From Seison nebaliae (taxonomy: Eukaryota; Rotifera; Pararotatoria; Seisonacea; Seisonidae), in the NCBI GenBank assembly GCA_023231475.1, contig JALJEE010000040.1, positions 1-45,121 of the forward strand: a stretch of DNA of 45,121 nucleotides, written 5' to 3'. Positions 11,718 to 24,349 of this stretch are shown here, piece by piece. Under the pieces are notes generated by a model that saw only the letters and a list, made by a program, of their open reading frames with translations, did not search any database and had not been told where the DNA came from. The position numbers and the translations under genes are program-made. The first letter of the stretch is position 1; each line of letters starts with the position of its first letter.

Positions 11718-14700
11718 TTTCTTACTATTCTTTCCAATCTCATATTCTTATGGACCCATGTAAAATATTTTCCTGGTTCTCATTATTCTTTAAATGAAGT
11801 ACTCCCATAGTATTGCATACCAAACGTGTATAGTTCTATGTTGAGAACTGAGAAGAAAAAGGAAAGTTTAGAAGAAGAATTCACTCATGTAATAATAATG
11901 GATACTATAAATATATGTAAAATGTCTACTGCTGATATGTACATATGCACACCAATTTGGAGTAATCATGGATGGAAAAAAATATATATATGGAAGAAAT
12001 ATTTATAAAAGAACAATAAGAAAAACAGAGTGAAATTGATTATAATAATTATGATATTACTTGTGATGATGATAGTATAAACGATTTTCCTTCCAAAATT
12101 TTAAAGTAGACAACTGAAAGAAAAGAATGAGGAGTGAAGAATATTCAAAGAGCATCATATAGAAACAACAAGATAAAATGTACATATATCCTAATATTTA
12201 TATAACATTAGCTTATTACTTATGAGAAAGAAAGAGTTGTTTATAAAATGATTTAGCTTCCTTTGATGCCATTATACTCATCTTCCCATTTTTCTTTTTT
12301 ATTTCTCATTTTACCATTCACATTTTGTCCGATATCATTGAAAAAGATTTAACAATATAAGCATTCACCAAAAGCATTCCCATCCAATGCTACAAGTCGA
12401 CAGATTCGTCTGTATTTATATTGATGTTTGGAGTAGTTGCTGGTTCCTTTTTACTCCGAGCTGATACATTCGCAACTACTCATACGAATTCACTATCAAT
12501 ACATTCACCACTACAAGACTGATAATCATCCAACAAATTCTTTTGCATATGTATCCTTAAATTACTGTTTGTATTTGATTAATTTCAATCGACATTGTCG
12601 ATTCGACATCGTATAATCAACTGGATGATGACTGAATTATATTCTCGTTCATCAATTACATTCTTCGCTTTCAAATATCCTCGTCCGAATTGGAAGTGAT
12701 ATCACAACTAACGATCTTTCATTGATATATCACATAATTAAACTTCGTTGCTACATGAGTGAGCCATGTTCAAATAAAAAATTGGTCATTCCCATTTCAT
12801 TCAGATTTTATTTTTTCATAACAATGCGAATTATCGTCTTTTCGAGCAATGTTTATCATTCTTACAAAGAAAATTTATTAGTTAAATTTCTTTTATTTTT
12901 TTCCATAAATTATGAAGAAAAATCTTATGAGATTCATAAGATTGAACTTCCAGATGATGAAAATAGTTAATAAGTTCCATCGATTTAAGATTATTTTGAA
13001 TTTAGTAATCAAATCAAAAATTAACTTAAATTGCCAATTAGTTAAATCCATACTGGTTCATTAATAAAATAGTGAAATGAATAAATAATGCAAAAAAGTT
13101 GCAAGAAGGATAATATATAAAAATTACCAATACTTTTAATGGCAATTCAATTTGAATGACTCCTTAACATTTTTCAAATAAAATATGGAATAAAATAGAT
13201 CTATGAAAAATTCCAAATTTCGTTCATCCGTTTTCCGTGAGAAGATCACATTCCGTTGATTTAATAGAAGAGAAATCATATTAAATCGTAACACATTCCT
13301 GATGGAAAGATATTATCGATTTGCGAATAGACAAATAAGAAAAAAAATAAAAATTATTAGAAGGATGAAGGTCATATTGATTATTATTCTTCTCGTTCTT
13401 TTTTGTTGTCCCATCGTATCGATGAACGAACGGAATGCTTTTATTATCATACTAATCATATAATCATGTTTGCTTTAATCAGTTAGAGAATGAACGTAAG
13501 TATACATGTGATTTTAATAAATTCATTTTCCTCTTATTTACGATGTTCGCTTATAAATGAGTTGCAGATACGAGTCTTGTTCATTGGATGTCACTTTAAT
13601 GTAAATCTTTAACAGATATTCTTCAGACTATTGTAATATTGGTTTAGTTAATCGATGAAAGATTTCTTCCTCTTGTAACGTAAAGAAGAATATTTATTTA
13701 GCATTTCTTTCTTCGGCTCAATTCCCATATTTTTCTTTTCAACAATCGATATGTCTTTGATATTAAAAAATTACCCAAACAGTTTTTTGTTCTTCAAAAG
13801 ATTATTCTTTCTCTTGTCGAAAGAAAGGAAGAATAAAAGAATTGTTTCTTTAATAGAATAGAAAACGGAAATTTCTAGGATCCGATCACAAAGCACATAA
13901 AGTTCTGTGATCGACCTTTTCATTCACATTGTGTATTTCAGTCTAATTAAAAAAAAAGATTATGTATTTCTCTTAATAAGTATATAGATGAGTAGATGAA
14001 TTGTGCCACATAAAGAGAAATTGAATCAATTACATAACTTTTCATGTAGTCCCAGACATTTTCATATTTCCTTCCTGCCGTTATTTCCGTAAATCTTCCA
14101 CTCATCATAGCAACCACCAGATATTATTCATCATACCTGCTCGCTTTTCCATTATTTCCATATGCATATAATTCGATTTCTATAAAACTTCTTTCTAATC
14201 TAATCCAGTCATCTTTGGTTCACCTTTCATTATTGGAGCAAGCATTCGATCTTCTTTCATTTATTAACATTCCAAAAAGAATGAGTTTTCCCATTTTTAG
14301 TCATTTTTTAATTTATTACGGACATGCAAAAATTAGAAAACTCATTCACTTCTTCAACTTCGTAGAAATATCCAGATACTTCGTTTAAAGACAGTTATTG
14401 GAACATCTTCAAATGAATATCTAGAATGAAATATAATCCCTTAAAATATTATTGTTATCAAATATTGAATAATATTTTGTATTCTCAGTCCGAAGAAATA
14501 AGCGTTAGTTAAACTTTTCAACACTTTCAAAATTGAATTCAACTGAAATTGAACATTAATTTATATCTGAATTCAGATATCTTCAAATAATTCGTTTACT
14601 AAACATAATTTACAGATTCCGTATATTTTGTAGATTTCAATAAGAATTTTATAAGGATTATTATAAGACCGTCGATCTAAATAAGTTGATTTCCTCTAAT

Positions 14701-15436
14701 GTCAACCATGATTATTCTTTTTTTATTTATTTCATTAATTACTATTTCAATATATCGATTGGAATTTACTTAATTTTTGAATAAAATTTTATACATCATT
14801 TTAGCAGAATTATAAATTATGAATGTGAATCGATGTAAATTTGTTTTAAGAAATGAAGATTTAATTTATTTTATGTATAAAAAAAAGTAGATTCAAATAC
14901 AAGTTCAATTTTAGACCGGTTGCTCGTCCATGAATAACTCATTGTTATGTGTAATCACATAATTATGGAAGTATGCCTAATTTCGGGATAGTATGAGTAA
15001 AGTACGTCATCAAAAAAATATTTATGATGATCAATAAACTTCAGTGTGAATAGTAAAAGATTATTTGAGAGTAGTTAACGAGAATGGAAAGTACGTGGGA
15101 AAATGTGCGCATACTCATTTGAATATAGGGCGATTGTTGCTCGGTTATTAGTTAATATTTGGTTAACTTTTGTTCAGCGGAGCATTGTCATCAAATATTG
15201 GAATTGGAAAACAAAATTTCTTTATTCCATTCTCATCATAATTTGATGTGATTCTTTGAGAGAAAAACATGCAAAATGCAAACAAATCACCATTCATATT
15301 GTTATGTGAATAAATTAACTTTCCAGAAGATCCATTTCACTTATATGGTGAGAAAAGCAGATTATTTAATGAAACTCTTTTTGAGCAGTATAACAATGTT
15401 GGATCATATTATGGGAGGGAAAGTGGGGGGAAAATG

Positions 15437-15452
15437 AATGGATGGATGGAAG
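15437..15452. repeat. GGAT-type simple repeat
   Basis: Tandem GGAT/GGAA units (aatggatggatggaagga) next to a G-rich purine tract at about 15411-15430. Confidence 0.7.
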
Positions 15453-18049
15453 GATTAAAAAGATGATTTGAACATATCATCCAAACTCTTCAATTGGAAA
15501 AGCAATTGTTGCGAACCCTAGGGAGGATAGAAATAACAGTTATTGTGATGAAAAGGAAAATGGATATAATAAATAAAAAAAGTTTCCGTTCAAGTCATTT
15601 TAATCTTCATCTTCTATATTATTTCTTCCGTTTCTACTTTATGCGTCATCAACATATTTCGTCAATCTTTGTTGGATTGCATAATATTTATTGTTGTTGT
15701 TCAACTTCTAACGATATCCATCTATCAATCATTCATCCCTAAAAATTAAACGATTTTGTAGCCGCCCGTCATATCGTATGAACTTATAAATATCTATTAT
15801 TCTCAATTTCTTCCTCAAGACGAATTGGTTAATTAGTTTAAGTATCTTTTTTCCTTCTTTTCACCCACTACATTAACTAATATCTTGGCGTTTTGTTCTA
15901 TTTCTAATATCTCCGATTTTGATAAACATATAGACTGAAGATAAATCAGATATTATTTAACAAAGATGAGCAAATCAAGTAAATTAAGAATAAGAACAAC
16001 GATGGAAATGGTAGGGAACTGAAAGCATACATAAATCTTATTCGAATAGTTCATTCTCATTCCATTAAACATTCGCCACACTACTCTAGTGTCAATCGCT
16101 ATTAGGGTTGATATATTCGTTTTAATATGTTTAGATGGGACCACTCTATTTATTCTTACTTAAAATATTTGATGTTAATAAAATTTTCGAGTTATTTTGA
16201 CATATCTTCTTTCGATTTTCAATGAAGACATCCTCGTACTCTCCATAATTACAAAAAACACCTTGCTAACTGACACCACATGTATCACACAATTGAAGCA
16301 TAATTGCCGATATATATAATTTGATATAGAACTGTGATTGCTGAGTAAAGTCTAATTACTTCCAGAAATTACTACACAAGTCTCTCAGAAGAATGTTTAA
16401 TTTTTTTCCAATTCTATTTTCATTTATTTTACAGCGATCCATTTGTTAACTAAACTCATGTTAAACTATTTTGCGGCCAACAGAAAGTTTAATTGTTGAA
16501 GAAATTGGAAGAAACAAAATACTTCTCTTATTCGACAGCGCAAACTGAGGATGTGAGTGCAAACATAAATCTGAAACATTTATGAGACATTTTGAGAAAT
16601 ATAAAGAGAGAAATAAATGTGTTAAAATATTAAATCTATTTTTGTGATATTCAGAATAGGAAGATATTCTTTATTGAGATATCATCCAGATATTGCTAAG
16701 TTGATCGAATTCGAATAGGTAATTCCTGCAATAATATCAGTTTATGTAATTTTATTATAAATATTTATTCTTAATTATTAGGTATTGACGATAAATTAAA
16801 TGAAATGAATGGTTGAATAGTAAAATTAGTGTAATATAATCATACATATAAGTAAGATTGTTCAATTGGTTAAAAGTAATTAGGATGTAATTCGCCTAAT
16901 GAAAGACCACATTACTTATAAATTGTCCGTCATACGAACGTCATCAGTTTAATCTTTCTTCAGCTACTTAAAGATTAAAAGGTTAATAGCTAACTCCAAG
17001 GAGAGTTCGTCCAAAAACGTGACCTTTGACATTTCATAAACTTAATGATCATAATATATTATTATTAAACGAATATCTTCGTTTGTAAAAACAGAACATT
17101 ATTGGAATGCTTTTTCAAATTAACATTATTTTTCCGCTCACATTCCATTTATTTCGATTAAACATAACGGAAATAATAATGATTGTTATTGATTCTCCTC
17201 AAAATTCATCGTACATTCTAAGTTTGCGTTTTCGACGTTGTCCTTCAGTCGTATTCCATGGGATAAATTTCGTATTAGTTGCATCTCATATCGGTATAAT
17301 GCTTCGCTCTCCAATATGACAGGAAACAAAGAAATCAAACTAATGAAACGTTCGATGCATTTTCTAAACTTTATATTGATTGTTTACTCAATTCTCTAAA
17401 TTCTGTCAAACGTATATTCATATTGTAGACATGAAGATATATGTAGTGAATTTATTGTGAATTTAATAAATAATGGCAATGCATCTTTTATGCACAAAAC
17501 GAATAATAATTTTAAATGGAAAACTAACGAGTTTTCCTCACAGTTATAGTGTTCAAGTGCATGTGTATTTACATTTTTTCTCGTTATGAGGATGAGATAT
17601 GATAAAAGTAAGCAAGAACAATCATAACATCAGTAACAGCGGTCGCCATATTATACTCTTTTTAGTTTTTTATGCGTGAATCTGTTATAAATAATTTCAT
17701 AAGGGGAAATTTAACAATAATTTTTATTCTCTAAGATGAAGAGATGTTTCTTTCATCACTACTAATACTCAAGTTCTTGTACGTATTTGTTTTATGGAGA
17801 AAAAAATGAACCATATTTTTACTTTTCCTATTATTTATGGTGCTCCTCTTTTACGATAAAATTATTTAATGATCGTATTTTCCGTTTCCATATTTTCTTA
17901 GAATGATAATTGATAATCTGTTATTCATTTTGATCAATAATTCCCATTAACTCATGAGAAGAATGTAAATTAAAAGGATGAAGGATCGATAAGAAGCATC
18001 CTCTTTGGAAGATTAAACGATCATATTAAACGAAAAAATACGAGGGAAA

Positions 18050-19139
18050 ATGAAACGTCGAAAAATCAAACTGATGGATTGGCTTTATTATTTGGATACA
18101 ATAATTGAACGATTTTCTTTTACAACTTTCTTCCTAGCCATATTTCTCAATTTCCAGGGAATTCTTATGATAAATTCGAACGACCCAAATTTAAGGAAGA
18201 CAGGACCAAAACGAGGCTTTACCCCAAATATTCATCCTTTTTATAATTTGACGGTTTTAAGGAATCTTAACAAATATCGTTATATGTTAAACGAATCGAA
18301 TGAAGAATATGAGAAGCGGAAATATTTTGTGAATAATTTGAAGACTTTAGAAGAATCGAGTACAGCCAAAGTTCGTGAAATGATAACAAACGAACAATTT
18401 AAGCAATGTGCTACGTACTATTTCATACATTGTTACCAATGTGATTCACGCATCGAGCCGTTATGTCGCGATCCATTCAATGCTAACTTTACCGTTCAAC
18501 CATATTCGCTTCCTAACGGAACTCTCTATTTACCTGTGACGAATGATAATCCTGATGACATACCAATAACACCATCGACAACATCAAAAGCATATGAAGA
18601 TCGGAAAAATGGACGACGTAAATCTGGTGTGAATAAAAGAAGTTAGAACTTTTTCTTCTTCCATTATCATTCCATATTTCCATTCAGATGTCAACAATCC
18701 AAACTTATTGGAAATGATGAAAGCCGAAGTTGGCCAAATTATTCAAACAACGTATTCCGCTTTGCCAACTTATCTTTTATTACCTTCGATGAAGAAAAGG
18801 GAGAAAGACGAATCTGAACATCAAATTCATAAAAGAGAAACGCAAAAAATTGATACGATGAGAAGATTAGAGAATATTCGATTGTGCAAAGCGACTTGGT
18901 GCGTCAAATGGACAAGATATGATAAAGAATTGGACGAAGAATATATTGTTCGAGATTGCGCAACTGCGTACGATATTAAAATAAAGAAGCATAGCCGTTG
19001 CTTCTACCACAAGAGATATCATAATCAGTTATTCTGTCTATGTGATACGGATTATTGCAATATGGGAAGGAAAATATTATTGTCCAAACATTTCATAGTC
19101 ATTCTCACTTTTCTTCATTTCTTACTGCAATTATCTTAA
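18050..19139 (+). CDS. Quiver/Ly6-like GPI-anchored three-finger protein with long insertion
   Basis: Exons 18050-18626 and 18688-19139 are joined in phase 1 (61-nt intron), product 342 aa. A hydrophobic segment at 22-40 could serve as signal peptide or anchor; the C-terminus (about 326-341, HFIVILTFLHFLLQ) is a typical GPI-attachment tail. The ten Ly6 cysteines can be placed: Cys128, 131 (CYQCDS), 139 (CRDPF), 259, 264, 283, 297, 309, 311 and 316 in the closing DTDYCN. The CxxCDS...C.DPF start and C.CDTDYCN end are typical of the arthropod quiver/sleepless-type subset, whose members modulate ion channels and receptors at the neuronal surface. Two features are odd: a 90-residue spacer before the domain, and 119 residues between the third and fourth cysteines where 20-30 are usual, rich in Lys/Arg/Glu and Thr. 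Family call good; specific ortholog unknown. Confidence 0.78.
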
Positions 19140-19560
19140 TAATCGACCATACAAAGTTTGATGGTCAAATTTGGTTGAACTTTCTTCATTTCCTTACCTC
19201 AAAGTTATCTTCGTTATCTTTTTTTTGTTCTTTTCCCACAAAATTTATTCGCATCTCTATCATTTATCAGAGTATCTTGATAGAAGTTTATCGTAATAAT
19301 CGATTAATGAACACCCGAAATATATCCGTTACTCTAATATTAAGATACGCATCTCAATCTAAATTTCCGGGTATGACTTTATTGAACACCGAAAATTTGT
19401 TATTTCTACCTTTTGTAATATTTAACGAATGTTTGATAAATATGCACAGTACCCATTGACAGGAACAACGAATATTTATTTCCTCAAAGATAAGTTTCCT
19501 TAATAGTTTATTCAATTTCTTTTCAAATGATGATTGTAATTAATCCCCGTGATTTCATAT

Positions 19561-19566
19561 AATAAA
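19561..19566 (+). promoter_or_regulatory. Polyadenylation signal AATAAA for Ly6-like gene
   Basis: AATAAA 420 nt after the stop codon; the intervening plus-strand reading frame (19055-19459) overlaps the CDS end in another frame and shows no motif. Confidence 0.35.
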
Positions 19567-21842
19567 GTTTTTTAATTAGATCTTTCACGTTTATATAAAA
19601 ATCTCTTCATTTAAATTATCAGCATAATAGATTCAGAGATGTAATACAATTCAAAAATTCCTCCGGGAATTATTGTTTTAAACGAATGTACAAATTGATA
19701 TTGAAAAACAATTGATCTCAATTCAATTGATTTATTTTTTATATTTCTATATTAAATTAATTTCATCATAGTTTTATTTTCGTAAGTAAACTAAATGAAT
19801 TAATTTTATTCAATTTAACTTTAAACAATATGTCGAATCGGTAGCAAACTGGAAAGTTCATTGGAAAAATAATTAATCACTTATTGACGCTGTAAATATT
19901 TATTCGTAGTTTATTCAATCAAGAAATTCATCGAAAAAATTGGGAAATTATGCTTACATTAGATAAAAATAAATTCAATAAGAAATCGGAATGAGAAATT
20001 TTTAAATGATATATCACTATTTCTTGAATGATAAATGATTCATGCACATTAGTATCATAAATTGTCATTATTGGATAACTAAACGTATAAGAATATGACT
20101 GATTCAACCGATATTTCTATGTGCTCTATTGTCTTATATATGATATGAGAAATGGCTATTGGTGAGAATGGTTAATGGATTGCACAATAATTATTGTACT
20201 TTTTTATCTAGATTAGAAGCTTTAATTATGTTTTGACCCTACTCTTAACTGGTTTCAGTTAGATGATGAGAAACCACTTGCGCATCATTTATTCCTACTT
20301 GATCTATAAAGTATTCTAAAAATTATTGTAAGTTGAAATGATTTTCCAGAATGGCATAATAAATTAATTGAGTACTATAATTACTGGAGATTATGATTAT
20401 CACATCACAACTAGGAATAAGAGAAAATGTCTCCCTAAAGAAATTTTGATTCTTGCAAATGGGTCAGCTAATATGTCTAAATGAAATTTGTTTCGTGCTG
20501 TTCGTTGATAGTGAACCTCTAGTAAATCAACATTAATTTATTCGATTTCATTTCTGACAATATTTTAATATATTGAGGAAATCTCAATAGAATGTATTAA
20601 TGTAACATGTTTTGTCGAATTTTCATACGAAAATTAAGTAATTGGTGTTGGGAGATAATCTTTTTCGAAATTATCTCATGACAATTATATAATGAAATTG
20701 CACGTTGAGGAATGTAGAGACCCCTTAACTGTCCATTGTTCTATTGCTAGGTGATGGTGAATCATATTGACGGGGGAGTTTGGATAATAAGTTGGGGAAT
20801 TTGAAAAAAAATTGAAGTATTACATGATTTCTCTACAGAGAATGTTCACACAATTACATCTTATATTTACAATGACTTTTTTTTAATCATTGTCTTACCA
20901 GTTCATGGGCAGTTCAGATATTAATCATATAGTGTGCACAACAATAGATTATTCATTATTCATAAGCATAATCTTTTATATTTACACTTCTCGAATTCTT
21001 ATTATATTTTTATTGTTCTTACATTACTGCCAACTTCGTAGTCAAATATAATTTTTTGATCGTATATTTGTAATACGAATATCATTCTCATCTTATGGGA
21101 GACTTTCATCACATATTTTTCTTGTTGTCCAAGAAAATAATATTTTTATTAACAGAGTAAGAACAAAATTCATCTTTTCAATTTCTGAATCTTAATTTTA
21201 AAAAATTAAGTGGCACAAATTAAAATTAAATTCAAATAATGTCAAATAAAATGAGAATAACAATTTTATTTTTTATTAACAAATCTAATCCTCTCGAAGC
21301 AGATTAAAGAGACAACAAGATAACTAACTCTACAAGTTATCAGTAAACAATTTGGTTTCAATAACTAATTTCATCTCATATATAATCGAGAATATAAGAA
21401 GTAATATGGAGAGCTTCATCAAAAGAATGAGGAACTTCAATCAAACCGTATACGCTACCAATAAAACTAGAACAAAAAGAATTAAAGAGAGCGAAAGAAT
21501 TATTACATTGTGTAAAATTTCTTCTTTTTGTTTTTATTTGCAGAAAGTATTTATGAATTTTATAAAAATTTTTATTTTAGACGAACATCTGATTATATGT
21601 AATCAAATTATAAATCAAGACTTTAGTAAATTAAATTATGTCACATTCATGTGTACTATATAATATTATCCTACTAAATCTACAATATACTGTTCATACA
21701 TATAATAATTGAAAGAAACTATAGTATATCTCTTAATAAAGTCGTAATCATAATATCATAATAATATCAAAATAAAACTAAATTTTACGTATTATTATTA
21801 TTACCATAATTATATAATTTTTACATAATATTCGAAGAAGTT

Positions 21843-22265
21843 ATGAAATCTATAACGAGAAATGTGAAATTAAAATTACTTTACGATAAGTCTCGAAGAC
21901 ACACCTTTGAATCTTTTGAAACTACCAGGGGTTGCAATCTGGTATTACACCCAGTGCTTCCATTAATCCTCATTTTTTTTTCGGAGAGAAATTCATTCTG
22001 CTTTTTAGATTTTCGAGGGAACGCCCTACATAGAGAGCAATAGGAAAGGAATTCACTCATTCTTTTAGATGCCGAAAACGACATAATTAAGTACAACCAA
22101 ATTTCCTTTTCGAAAACCTCAGACTAGGTGAATTCTTATCCGAAGAAAAAATGAAGAGCGAATAAGAAAGAAAAATGAATTGTGCTATTTCAGTGAATTC
22201 TTCCCCGATAACGAAAAATAAACTGAATTCTTTTATAAAGTGAATTCCCCTTCGGAATTCAATTA
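21843..22265. repeat. Degenerate GAATTC-rich repeat patch, possible transposon remnant
   Basis: Six GAATTC sites occur in 212 bp (22049, 22130, 22195, 22225, 22242, 22255), several followed by TTC/TTA and CCGA with an A-rich tail, as in imperfect copies of a 30-65 bp unit. The adjoining 21843-22096 is open on both strands (66 and 71 codons) and is less AT-rich than its surroundings. I recognise no protein family. It may be a decayed mobile element or satellite. Confidence 0.35.
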
Positions 22266-24331
22266 TCGCAGGATATGGTTGCCGATAGTAGAGTATATAT
22301 ACTTCTTCGTATCATTTCTCATTTCTTTCCGAATATAACAAAAGTCGCAGACACTTTAAACAACTCTAATTTCCATTATCATTTGTTCACTCTTTATTTA
22401 CCCAATCGAAGATTAAATAATCGTAATTACTATTATATTCCATACGCTTAATCTAACGTAAGTTCGGCGGCATGCTGGAGAAAAGTTAAATCAAGGAAAT
22501 TCAATGACTTTCTTTTTGCTTCCTAATTATATTTAGGGAGTGGTCAAACTTTTGCAAAATCTACGTAAAGTGACGACTATTTTTTATTATTCAACTCAAA
22601 TTCCAGTTTAGGTAATCCTAAAAAGAAGATCAAATTTCAACTTTGAAGGAATTAGGTCAATGTTTAGTTGGAAGTTAATACAAAAAACTTTACTTAAATG
22701 CTTATTATGGGAATAATTTTACCTTAAATAAAGCATATTCATTATTTAATTAATCAAAGTAGATTCTTTAAATTAATTTTAATAATTAAAAAACAACTAT
22801 AACATTAACTGTAATTATTAACAATTACTGACATATTTTTTTATTAGTTTTTTTTAAATTTATTTATTTATATATTGAAATATTTAAAATATTTATTCTT
22901 ACATTTGTTAGACATTTATTTGAGATAAGCAATCATTTTGGAGTAAGTTTTTCCTACCGTCTACCAAGTCTATATTATTGTAACATTGCACTTAAATAAA
23001 ATGAATTCCATTTTGAATAATATAAAACCTGTTTCGAACATCATGCTATATATCTTTTTTTTATGAGAAAGATCATTAGAATAATTTGAAATTATTATTA
23101 TTCAATAAGAAGAATAATAAAAATATATTTTTCATTAGATTCGGATATTCTTAGGAAAATTCGATAATAAAACTATCTTTTGGTCAATGCATGACTTATA
23201 ATAATAATCAGTCATATATTCCTGTTGTTGGAAAAAATAGTTATTATTTCATTTCGATTACCAGAGAACCATATTACGTAATTGTTTTGATAAGAATTTT
23301 TTCCCAATGATCTATGATATTCATGATAGTGTTAGTTTTAATATGTTATGCATACAGTAAAATATGGAAATTCGATTTTTGTGAAAATTGTTCGTAAATG
23401 ATCGAAAGGTAGGAAAAGGTGTAGCCTTTAGGTTTAATTGTAAATTTCTCATAATTTGATTGACAGTATATAAACCTGTCAAACTTTACACAATGAATCT
23501 TATCACGTAACAGAATGAGTGTTCAATTTCGTTTACTCAAAAAATGAATAGTTTTCCTTATTTTTCATTTTTTGTGCTTGTTACTAGTAGCTATTAGCAC
23601 TAGGGAACCTTTAGAATATTTCTCGGATGTTTTCCAGCTTATCTTCCTTTTTCCATCGTCATATTTGTAAATAATCGTAATTATCCTAAAAACCAATATT
23701 AGACATCCTTTTCATTTTAGTTTTCTCTATATAAATAGATCGAGATAATTATAGACTCTATTAAAATTCGAATAATTAACAAAATTGGCAAAATATCCCC
23801 AAATTAAAATTCTTCTCAATTAAAGTTTATTATTTCCTTTCATTTACAGAACATGGCACATTTCCCATAAAATACAATTCGATTGCCATATCACCAAGAA
23901 ACAAAAAACAATTTTTCAAATTTTCAGAAGAAGAAAAACCTGCCAAAATTTCTTATGTCCATTTACAGTCAATAAAGTTTATTTTTTTTCTCTTTAAAAA
24001 ATTATTAATTTCATTAATTCTAACACAATATGATGTACTTCACTCATATTCCCCACACCAAACAACATAGGAAATAGTTGAAAACTTAATAAGAAGCATT
24101 ATGAAGAGCTTAAACGGAGATGTAAGATTGTTGAGATTGGAGATAACATATGTACTTCGAGCGATAAAAGTAATGTTTTTAACGATTTTTGGTTGAATAA
24201 TAGAACATTTGAATATTGAATGTTTCTTATAAATTTTTCACATAGCGCATGTAAATTTCATATTATATTCAAGCGGTTTCCTAAACAACCATTTAATAAA
24301 AGCGTTACATAATCGAAATAAAGAAGGAATT

Positions 24332-24349
24332 ATCATATATATATATGAT
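24332..24349. repeat. Perfect 18-bp AT palindrome
   Basis: atcatatatatatatgat is its own reverse complement; a simple (AT)n core with GAT/ATC ends, in noncoding sequence. Confidence 0.8.

Larger units (their letters stand above)
10392..18049. other. Gene-poor 7.7-kb stretch between syntaxin and Ly6-like genes
   Basis: I find no reading frame here that I would call a gene. The open frames (10958, 11085, 11625, 11826, 12722, 15494, 15953 minus, 17107) are under 85 codons, lack recognisable motifs and mostly lie in low-complexity sequence. The stretch holds simple repeats (ATC at 11700-11717, GGAT at 15437-15452) and AT-rich tracts. Short pockets with less AT bias occur near 12370-12530 and 17180-17320. 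It may hold regulatory sequence or 5' UTR exons of the downstream gene; nothing proves either. Confidence 0.45.

Noticed and set aside
12361-12525. Plus-strand 54-codon open stretch with a hydrophobic segment (FILMFGVVAGSFLL)
   Set aside because: Starts directly after a stop, has no clear splice signals or partner exons, and lacks an upstream ATG.
10921-15782. Similar short blocks near 10938 (atgacgggacgg) and, inverted, near 15760 (atgacgggcggc)
   Set aside because: Only about 12 bases with mismatches, 4.8 kb apart; compatible with chance.
17186-17308. Minus-strand 40-codon stretch after a possible acceptor, with coding-like composition (EALYRYEMQLIRNLSHG)
   Set aside because: No recognisable family, no matching flanking exons, and the plus strand is open over the same bases; not enough to call a gene.
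17595-17657. Minus-strand ATG in a good context (MATAVTDVMIVLAYFYH)
   Set aside because: Stops after 21 codons and I could not join it in phase to another exon.
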